Translations under genes and position numbers: made by a program
NCBI GenBank assembly: GCA_029239755.1
Contig: JARBUI010000003.1
Coordinates: forward strand, 248,001 to 312,000
DNA from: Clostridia bacterium
GTDB taxonomy: Bacteria > Bacillota > Clostridia > Lachnospirales > Cellulosilyticaceae
Length of the DNA: 64,000 bases
Direction of reading: 5' to 3'
The notes under the pieces: generated by a model
What the model was told of the DNA's origin: nothing
Databases searched by the model: none
What the model saw: only the letters and a program-made list of their open reading frames with translations
Shown here: piece by piece, positions 27,099-37,312 of the stretch
Position numbering within the stretch: position 1 is the first letter of the stretch
How the letters are laid out: every line of letters begins with the position of its first letter

Positions 27099-29408
27099 TC
27101 AAGCAAATACATACTGTAATACTTCATCCATCATAGAAACATAAATAATATTGAGCCCCTCTAATAGATTACTGTCTATCTCTTCAATAGACTTTTTGTT
27201 TTGCTTTGGAATAATGATATTATTTATACCAGCTCTTTTAGCTGCTAAGAGCTTTTCTTTTAGCCCGCCTATAGCCAGCACCCTCCCTCTAATGGTAATT
27301 TCGCCTGTCATTGCTATATCTGTTTTTATGGGTCTCTCGGTAAGTGCTGATATGATAGCCGTTGCCATAGTAATTCCAGCAGATGGACCATCTTTTGGCA
27401 CAGCTCCTTCTGGTATATGAATATGTATATCACAAGTTCTGTAAAAATCTTCCTTTATATCAAGTGTATCAACCTTAGAACGTATGTAACTTACTGCTGC
27501 TTTTGCAGATTCCTTCATAACATCCCCCATTTGGCCAGTAAGCTCTAATTGTCCTTTTCCCTTCATAACATTAACTTCAATAGATAATGTATCTCCACCT
27601 ACACTTGTCCAAGCGAGGCCCCTAACTATGCCTATCTCCGGTTCTTCACCTTTTTTTTCATAGAGATAACAAGGCATTCCTAAGTACTCACGCAGCCTAT
27701 CTGAAGTTATGCGAACATATTTTATATCTTTTTCTACCATTTCCCTGGCTGCACGCCTGCAAACTTTAGCAATTGTTCTTTCTAAATTCCTCACACCTGC
27801 TTCTTTAGTATAATGCTGCGTGATATAAAGCAAGTGCGTATCACTTATCTTAAGATTCTTTGCTGATAGAGCATGTTTTTTAAGTTGCTTTGGCAATAGA
27901 TACTTTTTGCTGATATGGAGCTTTTCGATTTCTGTGTAGCTGCTTATGTCTATAACCTCCATTCTATCTAATAAAGGTTTGGGGATAGTTGACAAATTAT
28001 TAGCTGTAGCTATAAACATACAGTCTGACAGGTCTAAAGGAACTTCCAAGTAATTATCTCTAAAATTGCTGTTTTGGTTACTATCCAGCACTTCAAGTAA
28101 TGCCGCTGCTGGGTCACCTCTAAAGTCTCCCATTATCTTATCAACTTCATCTAATAGTATAAGCGGGTTCATTGCCTTAGCCTGAGTTAAAGCATAGACA
28201 ATCCGTCCAGGTATTGATCCGATATAGGTTCTTCTATGTCCTCTTATTTCAGATTCATCTCTTATGCCGCCCAAAGACACACTAACATAGTTTCTGCCTA
28301 CCGCGTGGGCTATCGACTGGGCTATGGAGGTTTTCCCCACTCCCGGAGGTCCTACCAAGCATAAAATAGGCGTCTCTACACTTTTAGACATTTTTTTAAC
28401 AGCTACATATTCCATTACTCTTTCTTTAATTTTTGTAAGTGCATAATGCTCTTTTTCTAATATATGATGTGCGTGCTTCAGATCTGTATTTTCTGGTGTT
28501 TTGATGCTCCATGGTATTTCTAATACTGTATCAATATAAGTTCTAATCGTCCCGACTTCTGGTGAAGAGCCAGGCAGTTTAGTAAGTCTCTTAACTTCTT
28601 TGTGAATCTTTGTTTTAATTTCATCAGATATTGTTAAACTGTCAATTTTTTTCTCATATAAAGCTGCATCCGCCATAATACCATCTTTATCGCCTAACTC
28701 TTCTTGAAGAACTTTTATTTGTTCTCTTAAAAAGTATTCTTTTTGAGACTGATCTATATTCTTTTTAACTTTTGAATAAATATTTTTTTGTATACTTAAT
28801 ATTTTAATTTCAGTATTCAAGACATTCATTACAAGATACATTCTTTCTTTTATATTAAGGCAAGCTAGAATCTCTTGTTTTTTCTCTACTTCAAGTGTGA
28901 TATGAGCTATAATCATGTCCATGATTTCTACACTGTTTTTAATACTTAGTATACCATGTATCATCTCTTCAGTTATTCTTGCACTTAAGGAAGCATATTT
29001 TTCAAATAACTCTCCTATCGTTCTTATCATGGCTTCCTGTTCATCGCCCTCAGGCAGTTCCTCTTCTTGTATCTCCTCTACATCTGCATACATAAAAGAT
29101 TCATTTTCAATAGTAAGTATTCTTGCTCTCTTTTCGCCTTTAACTAGTACCTTTACTTGTGAATCTTTTACATTTGCAACTTGACTAATATGAACAATCG
29201 TTCCCATCTCATATAAGTCATCTTGTGTTGGTTCATCTACCCCTGCATCTTTTTGAGCAACTACCAGCAGCATTTCATCTCGTGTCATAGCCTCTTCTAT
29301 CGCTTTTAAAGATTTTGGTCTGCCTACATCAAAATGCACCAGCATCCCCGGGAAAACTGTAATGCCTCTTAATGCAAGCATTGGCATTTGCTTTGTCTGT
29401 TTATTCAT
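27099..29408 (-). CDS. lon: ATP-dependent protease Lon (LonA)
   Basis: A 769-residue AAA+ protease: N-terminal substrate-binding domain (1-~300), ATPase with Walker A GPPGVGKTS, and protease domain with the Ser676-Lys719 dyad (PKDGPSAG and LKEKLLAA, 43 residues apart as in E. coli Lon). Degrades damaged and regulatory proteins. Between lonB and engB. Confidence 0.98.
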   Translation of the reverse strand: MNKQTKQMPMLALRGITVFPGMLVHFDVGRPKSLKAIEEAMTRDEMLLVVAQKDAGVDEPTQDDLYEMGTIVHISQVANVKDSQVKVLVKGEKRARILTIENESFMYADVEEIQEEELPEGDEQEAMIRTIGELFEKYASLSARITEEMIHGILSIKNSVEIMDMIIAHITLEVEKKQEILACLNIKERMYLVMNVLNTEIKILSIQKNIYSKVKKNIDQSQKEYFLREQIKVLQEELGDKDGIMADAALYEKKIDSLTISDEIKTKIHKEVKRLTKLPGSSPEVGTIRTYIDTVLEIPWSIKTPENTDLKHAHHILEKEHYALTKIKERVMEYVAVKKMSKSVETPILCLVGPPGVGKTSIAQSIAHAVGRNYVSVSLGGIRDESEIRGHRRTYIGSIPGRIVYALTQAKAMNPLILLDEVDKIMGDFRGDPAAALLEVLDSNQNSNFRDNYLEVPLDLSDCMFIATANNLSTIPKPLLDRMEVIDISSYTEIEKLHISKKYLLPKQLKKHALSAKNLKISDTHLLYITQHYTKEAGVRNLERTIAKVCRRAAREMVEKDIKYVRITSDRLREYLGMPCYLYEKKGEEPEIGIVRGLAWTSVGGDTLSIEVNVMKGKGQLELTGQMGDVMKESAKAAVSYIRSKVDTLDIKEDFYRTCDIHIHIPEGAVPKDGPSAGITMATAIISALTERPIKTDIAMTGEITIRGRVLAIGGLKEKLLAAKRAGINNIIIPKQNKKSIEEIDSNLLEGLNIIYVSMMDEVLQYVFA

Positions 29409-29438
29409 ATTACCACCCTCTTATTTATGCCGCTTTTC

Positions 29439-31082
29439 TTATGCGTGTAAAATTGTATTTGCTGCATGTAATAAATCTTCCTCAAATACGTTTTTAATAA
29501 CTTCATCAATTGTTTCAACTGGAATAACTTCTATTCCTATATTTAAAAGTAAATCCTGCATATTATCTTTTGGAATAATAACCTTTTTAACTCCAGCTTT
29601 TTTAGCTGCTAAAACCTTTTCATATACTCCTCCAACTGGATAGACAAATCCCTTAATAGATATTTCTCCTGTCATTGCTATTTCACTTGATACGCTCTTC
29701 TCAAATAACGCTGAGTATAACGCACAAAAAATGGCTATTCCAGCAGAGGGACCATCTATAGGAATTCCCGAAGTAAAGTTAACATGTAATAAGTATCTAT
29801 TTACATTTATATTATATCTCATTTTAAGAAGCGTGAGTACATTTTCTACTGAGCTAGATACCATACTTTTTCTTTTAATGGTACTATTTTTCATATGAAG
29901 GTCTTCTTGCTCTATAATTCCTGTAATTTTAACCTCACTATTTTCTCTGTCCATAGGTTTAGCAACAGCTTCTATATCTAGCACCATGCCTTGTCCGTGT
30001 CCTGATACCGCCAGCCCATTTATTTTACCTATCTGATAGTCCTCGTGAATCTTTTTATCAATTCGTGGTGTATATTTGCCCGTCTGTACCACCCATTCTA
30101 TGTCTTGCTCCTCAATATTCTCTCTATCTTCTAATTTAACTAAACTATGAGCAGTCTGTAACATATTAATAGCATCTCTGCCATTACTGCAGTACTTACC
30201 AATAAGGGTTTTTGCTTTTTCTTTTATACCTATTTTTTGTTTATTTAATACATTTTCAACGATTGACAAAATGTGATCATAAGATAGATCCTTAAAAAAT
30301 ATTTCCACGCACCTTGACCTAAGTGCTGCTGGAATATCTTCCGGACTTCTAGTTGTTGCTCCAATAAGTCTAAAATCTGCTGGCAATCCATTTTTAAAGA
30401 CATCGTGAATATGGTTAGGAATATTCTCATCACCTGATGAATAATATGAACTTTCTAAAAAAACTTTTCTATCTTCTAAGACCTTTAGCAGTTTATTCAT
30501 TTGAATCGAATGAAGTTCTCCTATTTCATCAATAAATAGTACTCCCCCATGAGCCTTTGTCACAGCCCCTGGCTTAGGCTGCGGAACACCTGCTGGCCCG
30601 TAGGCTCCTGCTCCTTGATAAATAGGATCATGTACTGATCCTATAAGTGGATCCGCTATGCTTCTTTCATCGAATCTAAGAATAGTTGCATCTATTTCAA
30701 TAAACTTAGCATCTTCTTTAAATGGTGAGTTTTTAGATTTCTTAGCTATATCAAGCGCTATTCTAGCTGCTGCTGTTTTACCTATTCCTGGACTTCCATA
30801 GATAATAATATGCTGTGGATTAGGTCCACACAAGGCAGTTTTAAGTGCTTTAAGGCCATCTTCCTGGCCAATAATATCTTTTTCATCCTTCGGTCTCATT
30901 TTTTCTGATAAAGGTTCTGTAAGCGAAATATGCCTAAGAGCATTCATTTTTTCATATTGAACTGTAGCATCCTTGTGTATATTTGCCTTCGAACTTGTTT
31001 GATTTTTAATTTGCATTAAAAAATAGATCCCAATAACAAAAGAAAAAAACAATTGGGCTCCTAATAAAAAACCTTGCAACAT
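29439..31082 (-). CDS. lonB: Sporulation-associated ATP-dependent protease LonB
   Basis: A 547-residue shorter Lon lacking the long N-terminal domain. It begins with a hydrophobic segment (~4-23), then an AAA+ domain with Walker A GSPGIGKTA and a protease domain with Ser446 (PIDGPSAG) and Lys489, again 43 apart. In B. subtilis LonB is made in the forespore under sigma-F; here a matching promoter lies at 31118-31147. GGAGG precedes the ATG. Confidence 0.95.
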   Translation of the reverse strand: MLQGFLLGAQLFFSFVIGIYFLMQIKNQTSSKANIHKDATVQYEKMNALRHISLTEPLSEKMRPKDEKDIIGQEDGLKALKTALCGPNPQHIIIYGSPGIGKTAAARIALDIAKKSKNSPFKEDAKFIEIDATILRFDERSIADPLIGSVHDPIYQGAGAYGPAGVPQPKPGAVTKAHGGVLFIDEIGELHSIQMNKLLKVLEDRKVFLESSYYSSGDENIPNHIHDVFKNGLPADFRLIGATTRSPEDIPAALRSRCVEIFFKDLSYDHILSIVENVLNKQKIGIKEKAKTLIGKYCSNGRDAINMLQTAHSLVKLEDRENIEEQDIEWVVQTGKYTPRIDKKIHEDYQIGKINGLAVSGHGQGMVLDIEAVAKPMDRENSEVKITGIIEQEDLHMKNSTIKRKSMVSSSVENVLTLLKMRYNINVNRYLLHVNFTSGIPIDGPSAGIAIFCALYSALFEKSVSSEIAMTGEISIKGFVYPVGGVYEKVLAAKKAGVKKVIIPKDNMQDLLLNIGIEVIPVETIDEVIKNVFEEDLLHAANTILHA

Positions 31083-31117
31083 AAAGTATCCTCCTGTTAG
31101 TTATTCATGTACTTTTC

Positions 31118-31147
31118 AAGTATTGCCAATAGTACTGAAAAGGATAC
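31118..31147 (-). promoter_or_regulatory. Sigma-F-type promoter of lonB
   Basis: Minus strand GTATC (31143-31147), exactly 15 bases, then GGCAATACTT (31118-31127). The latter fits the sigma-F -10 pattern GGnrAnAnTw fully, the former four of five positions of GyATA. Confidence 0.7.
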
Positions 31148-31191
31148 TTTTTATCTGTTTTTTTATCATATAATTTTAAAAACACCATATA

Positions 31192-31219
31192 AAAGAGCTG
31201 TTAGTATTAACTAACAGCT
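31192..31219 (-). terminator. Terminator after clpX
   Basis: Nine-base arms 31196-31204 and 31211-31219 followed on the minus strand by CTTTT. The clpX stop codon overlaps the hairpin, and lonB starts fresh downstream. Confidence 0.75.
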
Positions 31220-32508
31220 TATGCTGATTCATTATCAGTTTTCTTGTTCTTTCCTTTTGTTTTAGCCTTGTCACTATATGCAATGGTTGGTTCTTTTCCC
31301 TCTTTGATCACATCTTGATGAATAATAACTTTTTCTATTTGATCAGACAAAGAAGGTACCTCATACATAATATTTCTAAGAGATGTCTCAAGAATAGCAC
31401 GCAGTCCTCTTGCCCCAGTTTGTCTCTCGATAGCTAAATCTGCAATTGCAACAAGTGCTTCTTTATCAAATTCAAGACCAACATCATCTAACTGGAATAA
31501 TTCCTTATACTGCTTAGTAAGAGCATTTTTAGGTTCTGTAAGAATACGAATAAGTGCATCTTTATCTAAGTTTTGTAAAGAAACTATAGCAGGAACACGA
31601 CCAACAAATTCTGGAATCAAACCAAATTTAATAAGATCCTGCGGTTCAATCAACCTTAAAAGCTCTCCGACATTTTTCTCTTTTTTACTAACAGTAGCAG
31701 CACCAAAACCAATTGTTTTCTTACCAGTTCTAGTTTCTATAATTTTATCAATCCCATCAAAAGCTCCTCCACAAATAAATAAAATATTTGTAGTATCAAT
31801 TTGAATAAATTCTTGGTGCGGATGTTTTCTTCCGCCTTGCGGAGGAACAGAAGCCACAGTCCCCTCTAGTATTTTAAGCAAAGCCTGCTGCACACCTTCT
31901 CCGCTTACATCTCTTGTAATGGATGGATTTTCAGATTTTCTAGAAATTTTATCAATTTCATCAATATAAATAATCCCAATTTGAGCTTTATCTACATCAT
32001 AGTTTGCCGCTTGTATAAGCTTAAGTAAGATATTCTCAACATCTTCGCCTACATAGCCAGCTTCTGTTAAAGAAGTTGCATCTGCTATTGCGAAGGGGAC
32101 ATTAAGCATCTTAGCAAGAGTCTGTGCTAACAAAGTTTTACCAGATCCGGTAGGGCCTAAAAGCAAAATATTACTTTTTTGGACTTCTGTATCCCCTTTT
32201 TTATTAGGAGCTTTGTGAATACGCTTATAATGATTATAAACAGCAACAGCTAACGCCTTTTTAGCATCTTCTTGTCCTATAACGTATTCATCCAAATGTT
32301 CCTTAATTTCTTTGGGTCTTGGCATATCTGCAGCTTCATCTTCATCATATGCCCCTTCTAGTTCTTCTTCAATAATTTCCGAACATAATTCAATACATTC
32401 ATCACAAATATATACATTCGGCCCTGCAATAAGCCTTTTAACCTGTTCTTGTGTCTTGCCGCAAAAAGAGCATCTTAATTGTTTCGTATCGTCAAATTTT
32501 GTGGGCAT
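31219..32508 (-). CDS. clpX: ATP-dependent Clp protease ATPase subunit ClpX
   Basis: A 429-residue AAA+ unfoldase. Zinc-binding domain with Cys13, Cys16, Cys35 and Cys38, Walker A GPTGSGKT, Walker [11 protein letters not shown] and sensor motifs. It carries an IGF-loop equivalent (KKTIGFGA) for docking to ClpP. It starts 15 bases after clpP, with GAGGTG upstream. Confidence 0.98.
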   Translation of the reverse strand: MPTKFDDTKQLRCSFCGKTQEQVKRLIAGPNVYICDECIELCSEIIEEELEGAYDEDEAADMPRPKEIKEHLDEYVIGQEDAKKALAVAVYNHYKRIHKAPNKKGDTEVQKSNILLLGPTGSGKTLLAQTLAKMLNVPFAIADATSLTEAGYVGEDVENILLKLIQAANYDVDKAQIGIIYIDEIDKISRKSENPSITRDVSGEGVQQALLKILEGTVASVPPQGGRKHPHQEFIQIDTTNILFICGGAFDGIDKIIETRTGKKTIGFGAATVSKKEKNVGELLRLIEPQDLIKFGLIPEFVGRVPAIVSLQNLDKDALIRILTEPKNALTKQYKELFQLDDVGLEFDKEALVAIADLAIERQTGARGLRAILETSLRNIMYEVPSLSDQIEKVIIHQDVIKEGKEPTIAYSDKAKTKGKNKKTDNESA

Positions 32509-32523
32509 CCTGCACCTCTCTTT

Positions 32524-33108
32524 TTAGTGTTGTGGTTCTATGACCTGATCTATTATTCCATATTCTTTAGCTTCTAAAGCTGTCATAAAATAATCTCTTT
32601 CCACATCTTGTTTAATTTTTTCTAGAGGTTGACCTGTATTTTCTGCTAACATACGATTCATTCTGTCTTTTATTCTAAGAATATGCTCTGCTTGAATTTG
32701 AATATCTGTTGCCTGCCCTTTAGCACCGCCTAATGGCTGATGAATCATAATTTCTGCATTTGGAAGTGCAAAGCGTTTGCCTTTTGCTCCCCCTGAAAGA
32801 AGAAATGATCCCATACTTGCTGCCATCCCCATGCATATAGTTGAAACAGCAGGCCTAATATGCTGCATAGTATCATATATTGCCATACCATCGCTTATGG
32901 ACCCACCTGGGCTATTAATATAGAGCATAATATCTTTATCTGGATCTTCAGCTGCTAAAAACAAAAGTTGTGCCACAATAAGATTAGCTGTAACATAATT
33001 AACCTCATCACCTAGAATAACAATACGATCTTTAAGTAATCGTGAATAAATATCGTATGAACGTTCCCCTCTATTAGTTTGTTCAACAACAACTGGAACT
33101 AAACTCAT
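32524..33108 (-). CDS. clpP: ATP-dependent Clp protease proteolytic subunit ClpP
   Basis: A 194-residue serine protease forming the tetradecameric barrel. Catalytic triad visible as Ser98 (GMAASMGS), His123 (IMIHQPLGG) and Asp172 (ERDYFM). GAGGAGG lies eight bases before the ATG. Between tig and clpX in one operon. Confidence 0.98.
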   Translation of the reverse strand: MSLVPVVVEQTNRGERSYDIYSRLLKDRIVILGDEVNYVTANLIVAQLLFLAAEDPDKDIMLYINSPGGSISDGMAIYDTMQHIRPAVSTICMGMAASMGSFLLSGGAKGKRFALPNAEIMIHQPLGGAKGQATDIQIQAEHILRIKDRMNRMLAENTGQPLEKIKQDVERDYFMTALEAKEYGIIDQVIEPQH

Positions 33109-33137
33109 TTTAGTAGCCTCCTCATATTTTCTTATTC

Positions 33138-34436
33138 TTAAACTTCTGATACCTTCGCTGAATCTGTTATAAGCTTAGCTGCCTTCTGAACTTTAACATC
33201 TGCTGATAATGTTTCTTTTTCATAATCAGCGAATGACTTTTTAAGTTCTTCATATGTCATTTGATATTGAGCTGCGATGCTTTTTAACTCTTCATCAAGT
33301 TCTTCATCTGACACTGTAATATTTTCTGTTTCAGCAACTTTTTCTAATACTAGACGTGTGCTTATTTGAGACTCAGCATCTTGTTTAAAGTTTTCTCTAA
33401 AGCTATCTATTGTTTGACCTGTAAACTGTAAGTATTGTTCTAATTGTAGGCCTTGTGCCTGCATACGCTGAGCAAATGTCTTAATATTTCTATCTACCTG
33501 TTCTGCAATCATAGCTTCTGGTATTTCTACTGTTGCACCTTTTACAGCTGCTTCAATAGACTTTTGTTCTATTTGAGATGTCTTGTTAGTTTCTTTTTGC
33601 TTTAACAGTTTTGCCTTAATATCCTCTTTATATTCAGCTAAAGTATCAAATTCAGAAATGTCTGACGCAAAGTCATCATTAATTTCTGGTAATTCTTTTA
33701 CTGTAATACTTTTCACAGCAACTTTAAACATTGCAGCTTTTCCTGCAAGTTCTTTTGCATGGTATTCTTCTGGGAATGTCACATTAACCTCTAATTCTTC
33801 ACCAATAGCGTGACCAATTAATTGATCTTCAAACGTATCAATAAATGACTTTGATCCTATAACGAGTTCATAATCTGTTCCTTTGCCGCCTTCAAAAGGC
33901 ACTCCGTCTACAAATCCTTCAAAATCAATAACAACTTTATCGCCATTTTCAACCGCTCTGTCTGAAACAGTTATTTCGCGGGCATTTTTTTCTGCTTCAG
34001 CAGTTATCTTTTGATCAATTTCCTCATCAGTTACAGTAAGTTTATCAACTTGGATTTCTAGACCTTTATAGCTGCCTAACTGTACTTCAGGCTTAATAGT
34101 AACAATCGCTGTATACTTCATAGCATCTTTTGTCATCTCAGTCACTTCTAGTTCATTTGGTCTAATACGTGCTGCTATTTCAAGCTTATTTTCTTCAATT
34201 GCATCCCATAATGTTTCATCTATAATAATGTCGGCAGCTTTATTAAAGAATACTTCTATACCGTACATTTTTTCTACCATCGGACGAGGAACCTTACCTT
34301 TTCTGAACCCTGGTACATTAAAATCTTTTTTCATCTCTTGATAAGCCTTATCTATAGCTTTAGTTACTTGCTCTCCGCTTACTTCTACTGTCAGCTTAAC
34401 CTGACTTTTTTCCATTTTCTCCATTTGTGTATTCAT
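33138..34436 (-). CDS. tig: Trigger factor chaperone
   Basis: A 432-residue ribosome-bound chaperone: N-terminal ribosome-binding domain with the signature [13 protein letters not shown] (~40-52), FKBP-like PPIase domain (~155-245, [20 protein letters not shown]), and a long helical C-terminal domain. AAGGAGG precedes the ATG. First gene of the tig-clpP-clpX cluster. Confidence 0.97.
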   Translation of the reverse strand: MNTQMEKMEKSQVKLTVEVSGEQVTKAIDKAYQEMKKDFNVPGFRKGKVPRPMVEKMYGIEVFFNKAADIIIDETLWDAIEENKLEIAARIRPNELEVTEMTKDAMKYTAIVTIKPEVQLGSYKGLEIQVDKLTVTDEEIDQKITAEAEKNAREITVSDRAVENGDKVVIDFEGFVDGVPFEGGKGTDYELVIGSKSFIDTFEDQLIGHAIGEELEVNVTFPEEYHAKELAGKAAMFKVAVKSITVKELPEINDDFASDISEFDTLAEYKEDIKAKLLKQKETNKTSQIEQKSIEAAVKGATVEIPEAMIAEQVDRNIKTFAQRMQAQGLQLEQYLQFTGQTIDSFRENFKQDAESQISTRLVLEKVAETENITVSDEELDEELKSIAAQYQMTYEELKKSFADYEKETLSADVKVQKAAKLITDSAKVSEV

Positions 34437-34707
34437 TATTTTATCCTCCTTAAGGTTTTTAGTCTATTTTTATATAATGCCAACGCATAAATATAGCATT
34501 TTAAACTAACATTCAATTATTATAACATATCCTATTTATAAAATCCATATTCAATTTTATAGTATTTTTATAGATGAATACAGCCTCTGTTTATGCCTTA
34601 TTATATTCCAAGTATTACATATAGTATTCATCCTTCTCTTTGCTTTATAATGAATGTATGTAATAGTTTTGTAATATATGATTTTAATACAGGAAGGATT
34701 TATTGCT

Positions 34708-35151
34708 ATGGATAAATTTTCTAGCGAATGTATATCCCTTGTAAGTTTCGACAAAATATATAGCCAAAATATACGTCCTAAACTCGAGGAAATAGATATT
34801 TTTTTAAAATCCAGTACAATGCCTTATGATGTAAATGACGTAGCTGATTTATTATCTGTACCGTCTGCCGATATACTTGAGATAATGACTAGGCTTGAAA
34901 TCTCAATTCTTGATAAGATAAACTTCTTTTCTTTGTTATTTCATTTGCCAAGTTATATTTGCAAACTTATTAAAAGGCAGTGGCAATACAGCACCGAAAA
35001 AGCTTATAGCCCAGAAATGATTGCTGATATATACCAAATCAATATACATAAAGTAAAAAGTGCATTTGAAGAATTAAATATCCAGTACATAAAGAGCGAC
35101 CAAGTTGACGAAGTATTCAAGAGAATTTATTCAACTATTTTTACAATGTAA
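34708..35151 (+). CDS. Hypothetical protein with two similar helix-turn-helix-like segments
   Basis: A 147-residue protein; start 34708 follows AGGAAGGA and is preferred over an ATG at 34678. Residues 40-65 (YDVNDVADLLSVPSADILEI...) and 100-125 (YSPEMIADIYQINIHKVKSA...) resemble each other and a short helix-turn-helix, suggesting an internal duplication and possible nucleic-acid binding. No family recognised. It diverges from tig and converges on the DJ-1 gene. Confidence 0.65.
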   Translation: MDKFSSECISLVSFDKIYSQNIRPKLEEIDIFLKSSTMPYDVNDVADLLSVPSADILEIMTRLEISILDKINFFSLLFHLPSYICKLIKRQWQYSTEKAYSPEMIADIYQINIHKVKSAFEELNIQYIKSDQVDEVFKRIYSTIFTM

Positions 35152-35213
35152 CTTAAGCCTATTATTACAGTGCTTCTCTTATAAGCTATTTGGGCAAAGT
35201 GATTATAGGTTAA

Positions 35214-35255
35214 TAAAGGAACACAACTATCTTAACAGATTTTCGTGTTCCTTTA
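35214..35255. terminator. Bidirectional terminator
   Basis: Arms 35214-35224 and 35245-35255, between convergent genes, with A/T-rich flanks. Confidence 0.75.
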
Positions 35256-35263
35256 TTTAATAA

Positions 35264-35815
35264 TCAACATAGATGCTCAGCAATCATAGCTTTTTTAATT
35301 TTGTCTGCTGTGGGCTTGCCGCTTATTATTTCAAGCAGTGTAAATGCAAATTCCAAAGCCGTCCCTGCACCTTTCCCTGTTATTACCTTGTTACTGATAA
35401 CAGTTCTTTCATCCACATAGCTGCACTGATCCAAATATTTCTCACACCCCGGATAACACGTAGCCTTCTCACCTTTCAGTAGTCCTAATTTACCAAGTAT
35501 ACTGGGTGCAGCACAAATCGCAGCGAGCCACTTACCCCGTATCTTAAATTCCTTTATATTTTGCATCACAAGTTCACTTTTCTCTAAGTTAGAAACTCCA
35601 GGCATTCCTCCAGGGAGTACGATCATATCGATGTCTTCATGGTTTAAGTCCTCAATAGTTGTATCCATACCAATCGTTATACCTCGTGCACTTTTTACAC
35701 TTATCCCACTGATCCCCGTCATCACAACTTCTATTTCCGCTCTGCGTAATACATCTACTACTGAAAGTGCTTCAATTTCTTCATAACCTTCAGCAAAATA
35801 AACAGCTATTTTCAT
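35264..35815 (-). CDS. DJ-1/PfpI family protein
   Basis: A 183-residue alpha/beta protein of the DJ-1/ThiJ branch. The conserved nucleophilic Cys101 sits in the elbow AAICAAPSIL and its partner Glu15 in YEEIEALSVVD. The start is set at 35815 (MKIAVYF); a TTG further upstream at 35836 lies within the AAAGGA leader. Relatives act on glyoxal-type adducts or as stress chaperones; the actual activity here is not known. Confidence 0.9.
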   Translation of the reverse strand: MKIAVYFAEGYEEIEALSVVDVLRRAEIEVVMTGISGISVKSARGITIGMDTTIEDLNHEDIDMIVLPGGMPGVSNLEKSELVMQNIKEFKIRGKWLAAICAAPSILGKLGLLKGEKATCYPGCEKYLDQCSYVDERTVISNKVITGKGAGTALEFAFTLLEIISGKPTADKIKKAMIAEHLC

Positions 35816-35966
35816 ATCATGCACATCCTTTCCCAATCTCTTTATAAACCTGTTTACTATTTATATTATAGTACATAAATCAATATATATTAACATAGGT
35901 TTTTCATTATACTTGTGCTAAAATAACCTTATTAACTCTAAACGATCCTAATAGAAGAGGTACAAG

Positions 35967-36419
35967 ATGGAAATCGAACGCAAATTCCTAGTTAAAGAAT
36001 TACCTTTGCTACAGCAGTACAAAAACGAAATGATTATTCAAGCTTACATCTCTACAGACCCAGTAATACGTATCCGTCAAACAGGCAGCATTTATTGCCT
36101 CACTGTCAAATCCGCTGGACACATGATACGAGAAGAATTCGAACTGCCTATAACTAAAGAACAGTTTACTTCTCTTTGGTCTAAAACCGAATCTCCTGCC
36201 ATTGAAAAAACAAGATACTTTATTCCTATCGAAAATAGCTTAATGGCTGAACTTGATATTTTCAAGGGTCATTTGCAAGGATTAATAACCGTAGAAGTTG
36301 AATTTTCTTCTGCCAAGGACGCATCTTGTTTTAAATCACCCGTATGGTTTGGTGAAGATATTACCCATGATAAACGCTATAAAAATAATTATTTATCACT
36401 TTATGGTATGCCAAAATAA
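35967..36419 (+). CDS. CYTH domain protein
   Basis: A 150-residue protein opening with the hallmark ExExK motif (EIERKF, residues 2-7) and continuing with alternating charged strands of the triphosphate tunnel fold (IRIRQTG, LTVKSAG, REEFELPI, ELDIFKG, VEVEF). The family includes tripolyphosphatases, thiamine triphosphatase and class IV adenylate cyclases; a phosphatase acting on inorganic or organic triphosphate is most likely for a bacterial protein this short. Confidence 0.88.
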   Translation: MEIERKFLVKELPLLQQYKNEMIIQAYISTDPVIRIRQTGSIYCLTVKSAGHMIREEFELPITKEQFTSLWSKTESPAIEKTRYFIPIENSLMAELDIFKGHLQGLITVEVEFSSAKDASCFKSPVWFGEDITHDKRYKNNYLSLYGMPK

Positions 36420-36429
36420 TATTATAGTA

Positions 36430-36483
36430 TATAAAATGAGTGTGGTAAAGATTGATATCAATCTTTACCACACTCATTTTATA
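36430..36483. terminator. 54-base perfect palindrome, bidirectional terminator
   Basis: 27-base arms (36430-36456, 36457-36483) with no unpaired centre. It lies between the CYTH gene (+) and the last tRNA of the array (-), and ends in TTTTATA on both strands. Confidence 0.8.
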
Positions 36484-36493
36484 CTTATTACAG

Positions 36494-36565
36494 CTGGGCT
36501 GGAAGGATTCGAACCTTCGAGTGCAGGAATCAAAATCCTGTGCCTTACCGCTTGGCAACAACCCA
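36494..36565 (-). tRNA. tRNA-Gln (anticodon TTG), copy 1
   Basis: Acceptor TGGGTTG/CAGCCCA, anticodon TTG, discriminator G. Identical to the copy at 36927-36998. Last tRNA of the array. Confidence 0.95.
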
Positions 36566-36570
36566 CTATA

Positions 36571-36644
<74 letters not shown>

Positions 36645-36649
36645 ATGAA

Positions 36650-36720
36650 AGCGGGTGATGGGAATCGAACCCACGTGACCAGCTTGGAAGGCTGGTGTTC
36701 TACCATTGAACTACACCCGC
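36650..36720 (-). tRNA. tRNA-Gly (anticodon TCC)
   Basis: Acceptor GCGGGTG/CACCCGC, anticodon TCC, discriminator T. The intact parent of the fragment at 37162-37189. Confidence 0.95.
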
Positions 36721-36743
36721 AAATAATTCTATTCATTTTTTAA

Positions 36744-36824
36744 TGCGGGTGACAGGAGTTGAACCTGCACGCCGTTGGCGCTAGATCCTAAGTCTAGTGC
36801 GTCTGCCAATTCCGCCACACCCGC
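36744..36824 (-). tRNA. tRNA-Leu (anticodon TAG)
   Basis: Acceptor GCGGGTG/CACCCGC, short variable arm of class II type, anticodon TAG, discriminator A. Confidence 0.95.
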
Positions 36825-36827
36825 ATA

Positions 36828-36900
36828 TGAGCCACCCGGGATTCGAACCCGGGACCACTTGATTAAAAGTCAAGTGCTCTACCGACTGAGCTAGTGACCC
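36828..36900 (-). tRNA. tRNA-Lys (anticodon TTT)
   Basis: Acceptor GGGTCAC/GTGGCTC with wobble pairs, anticodon TTT, discriminator A. Confidence 0.95.
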
Positions 36901-36926
36901 GTATTATTTATTAAGCAAAGCTTAAG

Positions 36927-36998
36927 CTGGGCTGGAAGGATTCGAACCTTCGAGTGCAGGAATCAAAATCCTGTGCCTTACCGCTTGGCAACAACCCA
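36927..36998 (-). tRNA. tRNA-Gln (anticodon TTG), copy 2
   Basis: Same 72 bases as copy 1 at 36494-36565. Confidence 0.95.
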
Positions 36999-37005
36999 TT
37001 ATTCA

Positions 37006-37080
37006 GGTGGAAAAGGGGACTCGAACCCCCGACCCCCAGAGCCACAATCTGGTGCTCTAACCAACTGAGCTATCCCCACC
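37006..37080 (-). tRNA. tRNA-His (anticodon GTG)
   Basis: Anticodon GTG; the extra 5' G (-1) opposite discriminator C is encoded, as required for histidine tRNAs. Confidence 0.95.
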
Positions 37081-37083
37081 ATA

Positions 37084-37157
<74 letters not shown>

Positions 37158-37161
37158 ATAG

Positions 37162-37189
37162 AGCGGGTGATGGGAATCGAACCCACGTG
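37162..37189 (-). pseudogene. Truncated tRNA-Gly (3' 28 bases only)
   Basis: Identical to the discriminator, acceptor 3' strand and T-arm of the tRNA-Gly at 36650-36720 and at the same distance from tRNA-Arg, then identity stops abruptly at 37190. The D-arm, anticodon arm and 5' acceptor strand are missing. Confidence 0.85.
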
Positions 37190-37255
37190 GCAAAACTATT
37201 ATACTTAAATCTCCGTCAGTTTCTTTTAAGCTTTTTGCCTCAACCGACAAAATGT

Positions 37256-37284
37256 ATTATACATAACTTCTTTGCATACGTCAA
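37256..37284 (-). promoter_or_regulatory. Strong promoter of the tRNA array
   Basis: TTGACG (37279-37284), 17 bases, TATAAT (37256-37261) on the minus strand; transcription would begin about 60 bases before the tRNA-Gly fragment. Confidence 0.85.
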
Positions 37285-37312
37285 CACCTTTTGATATTTT
37301 TTTTATTTTTTT

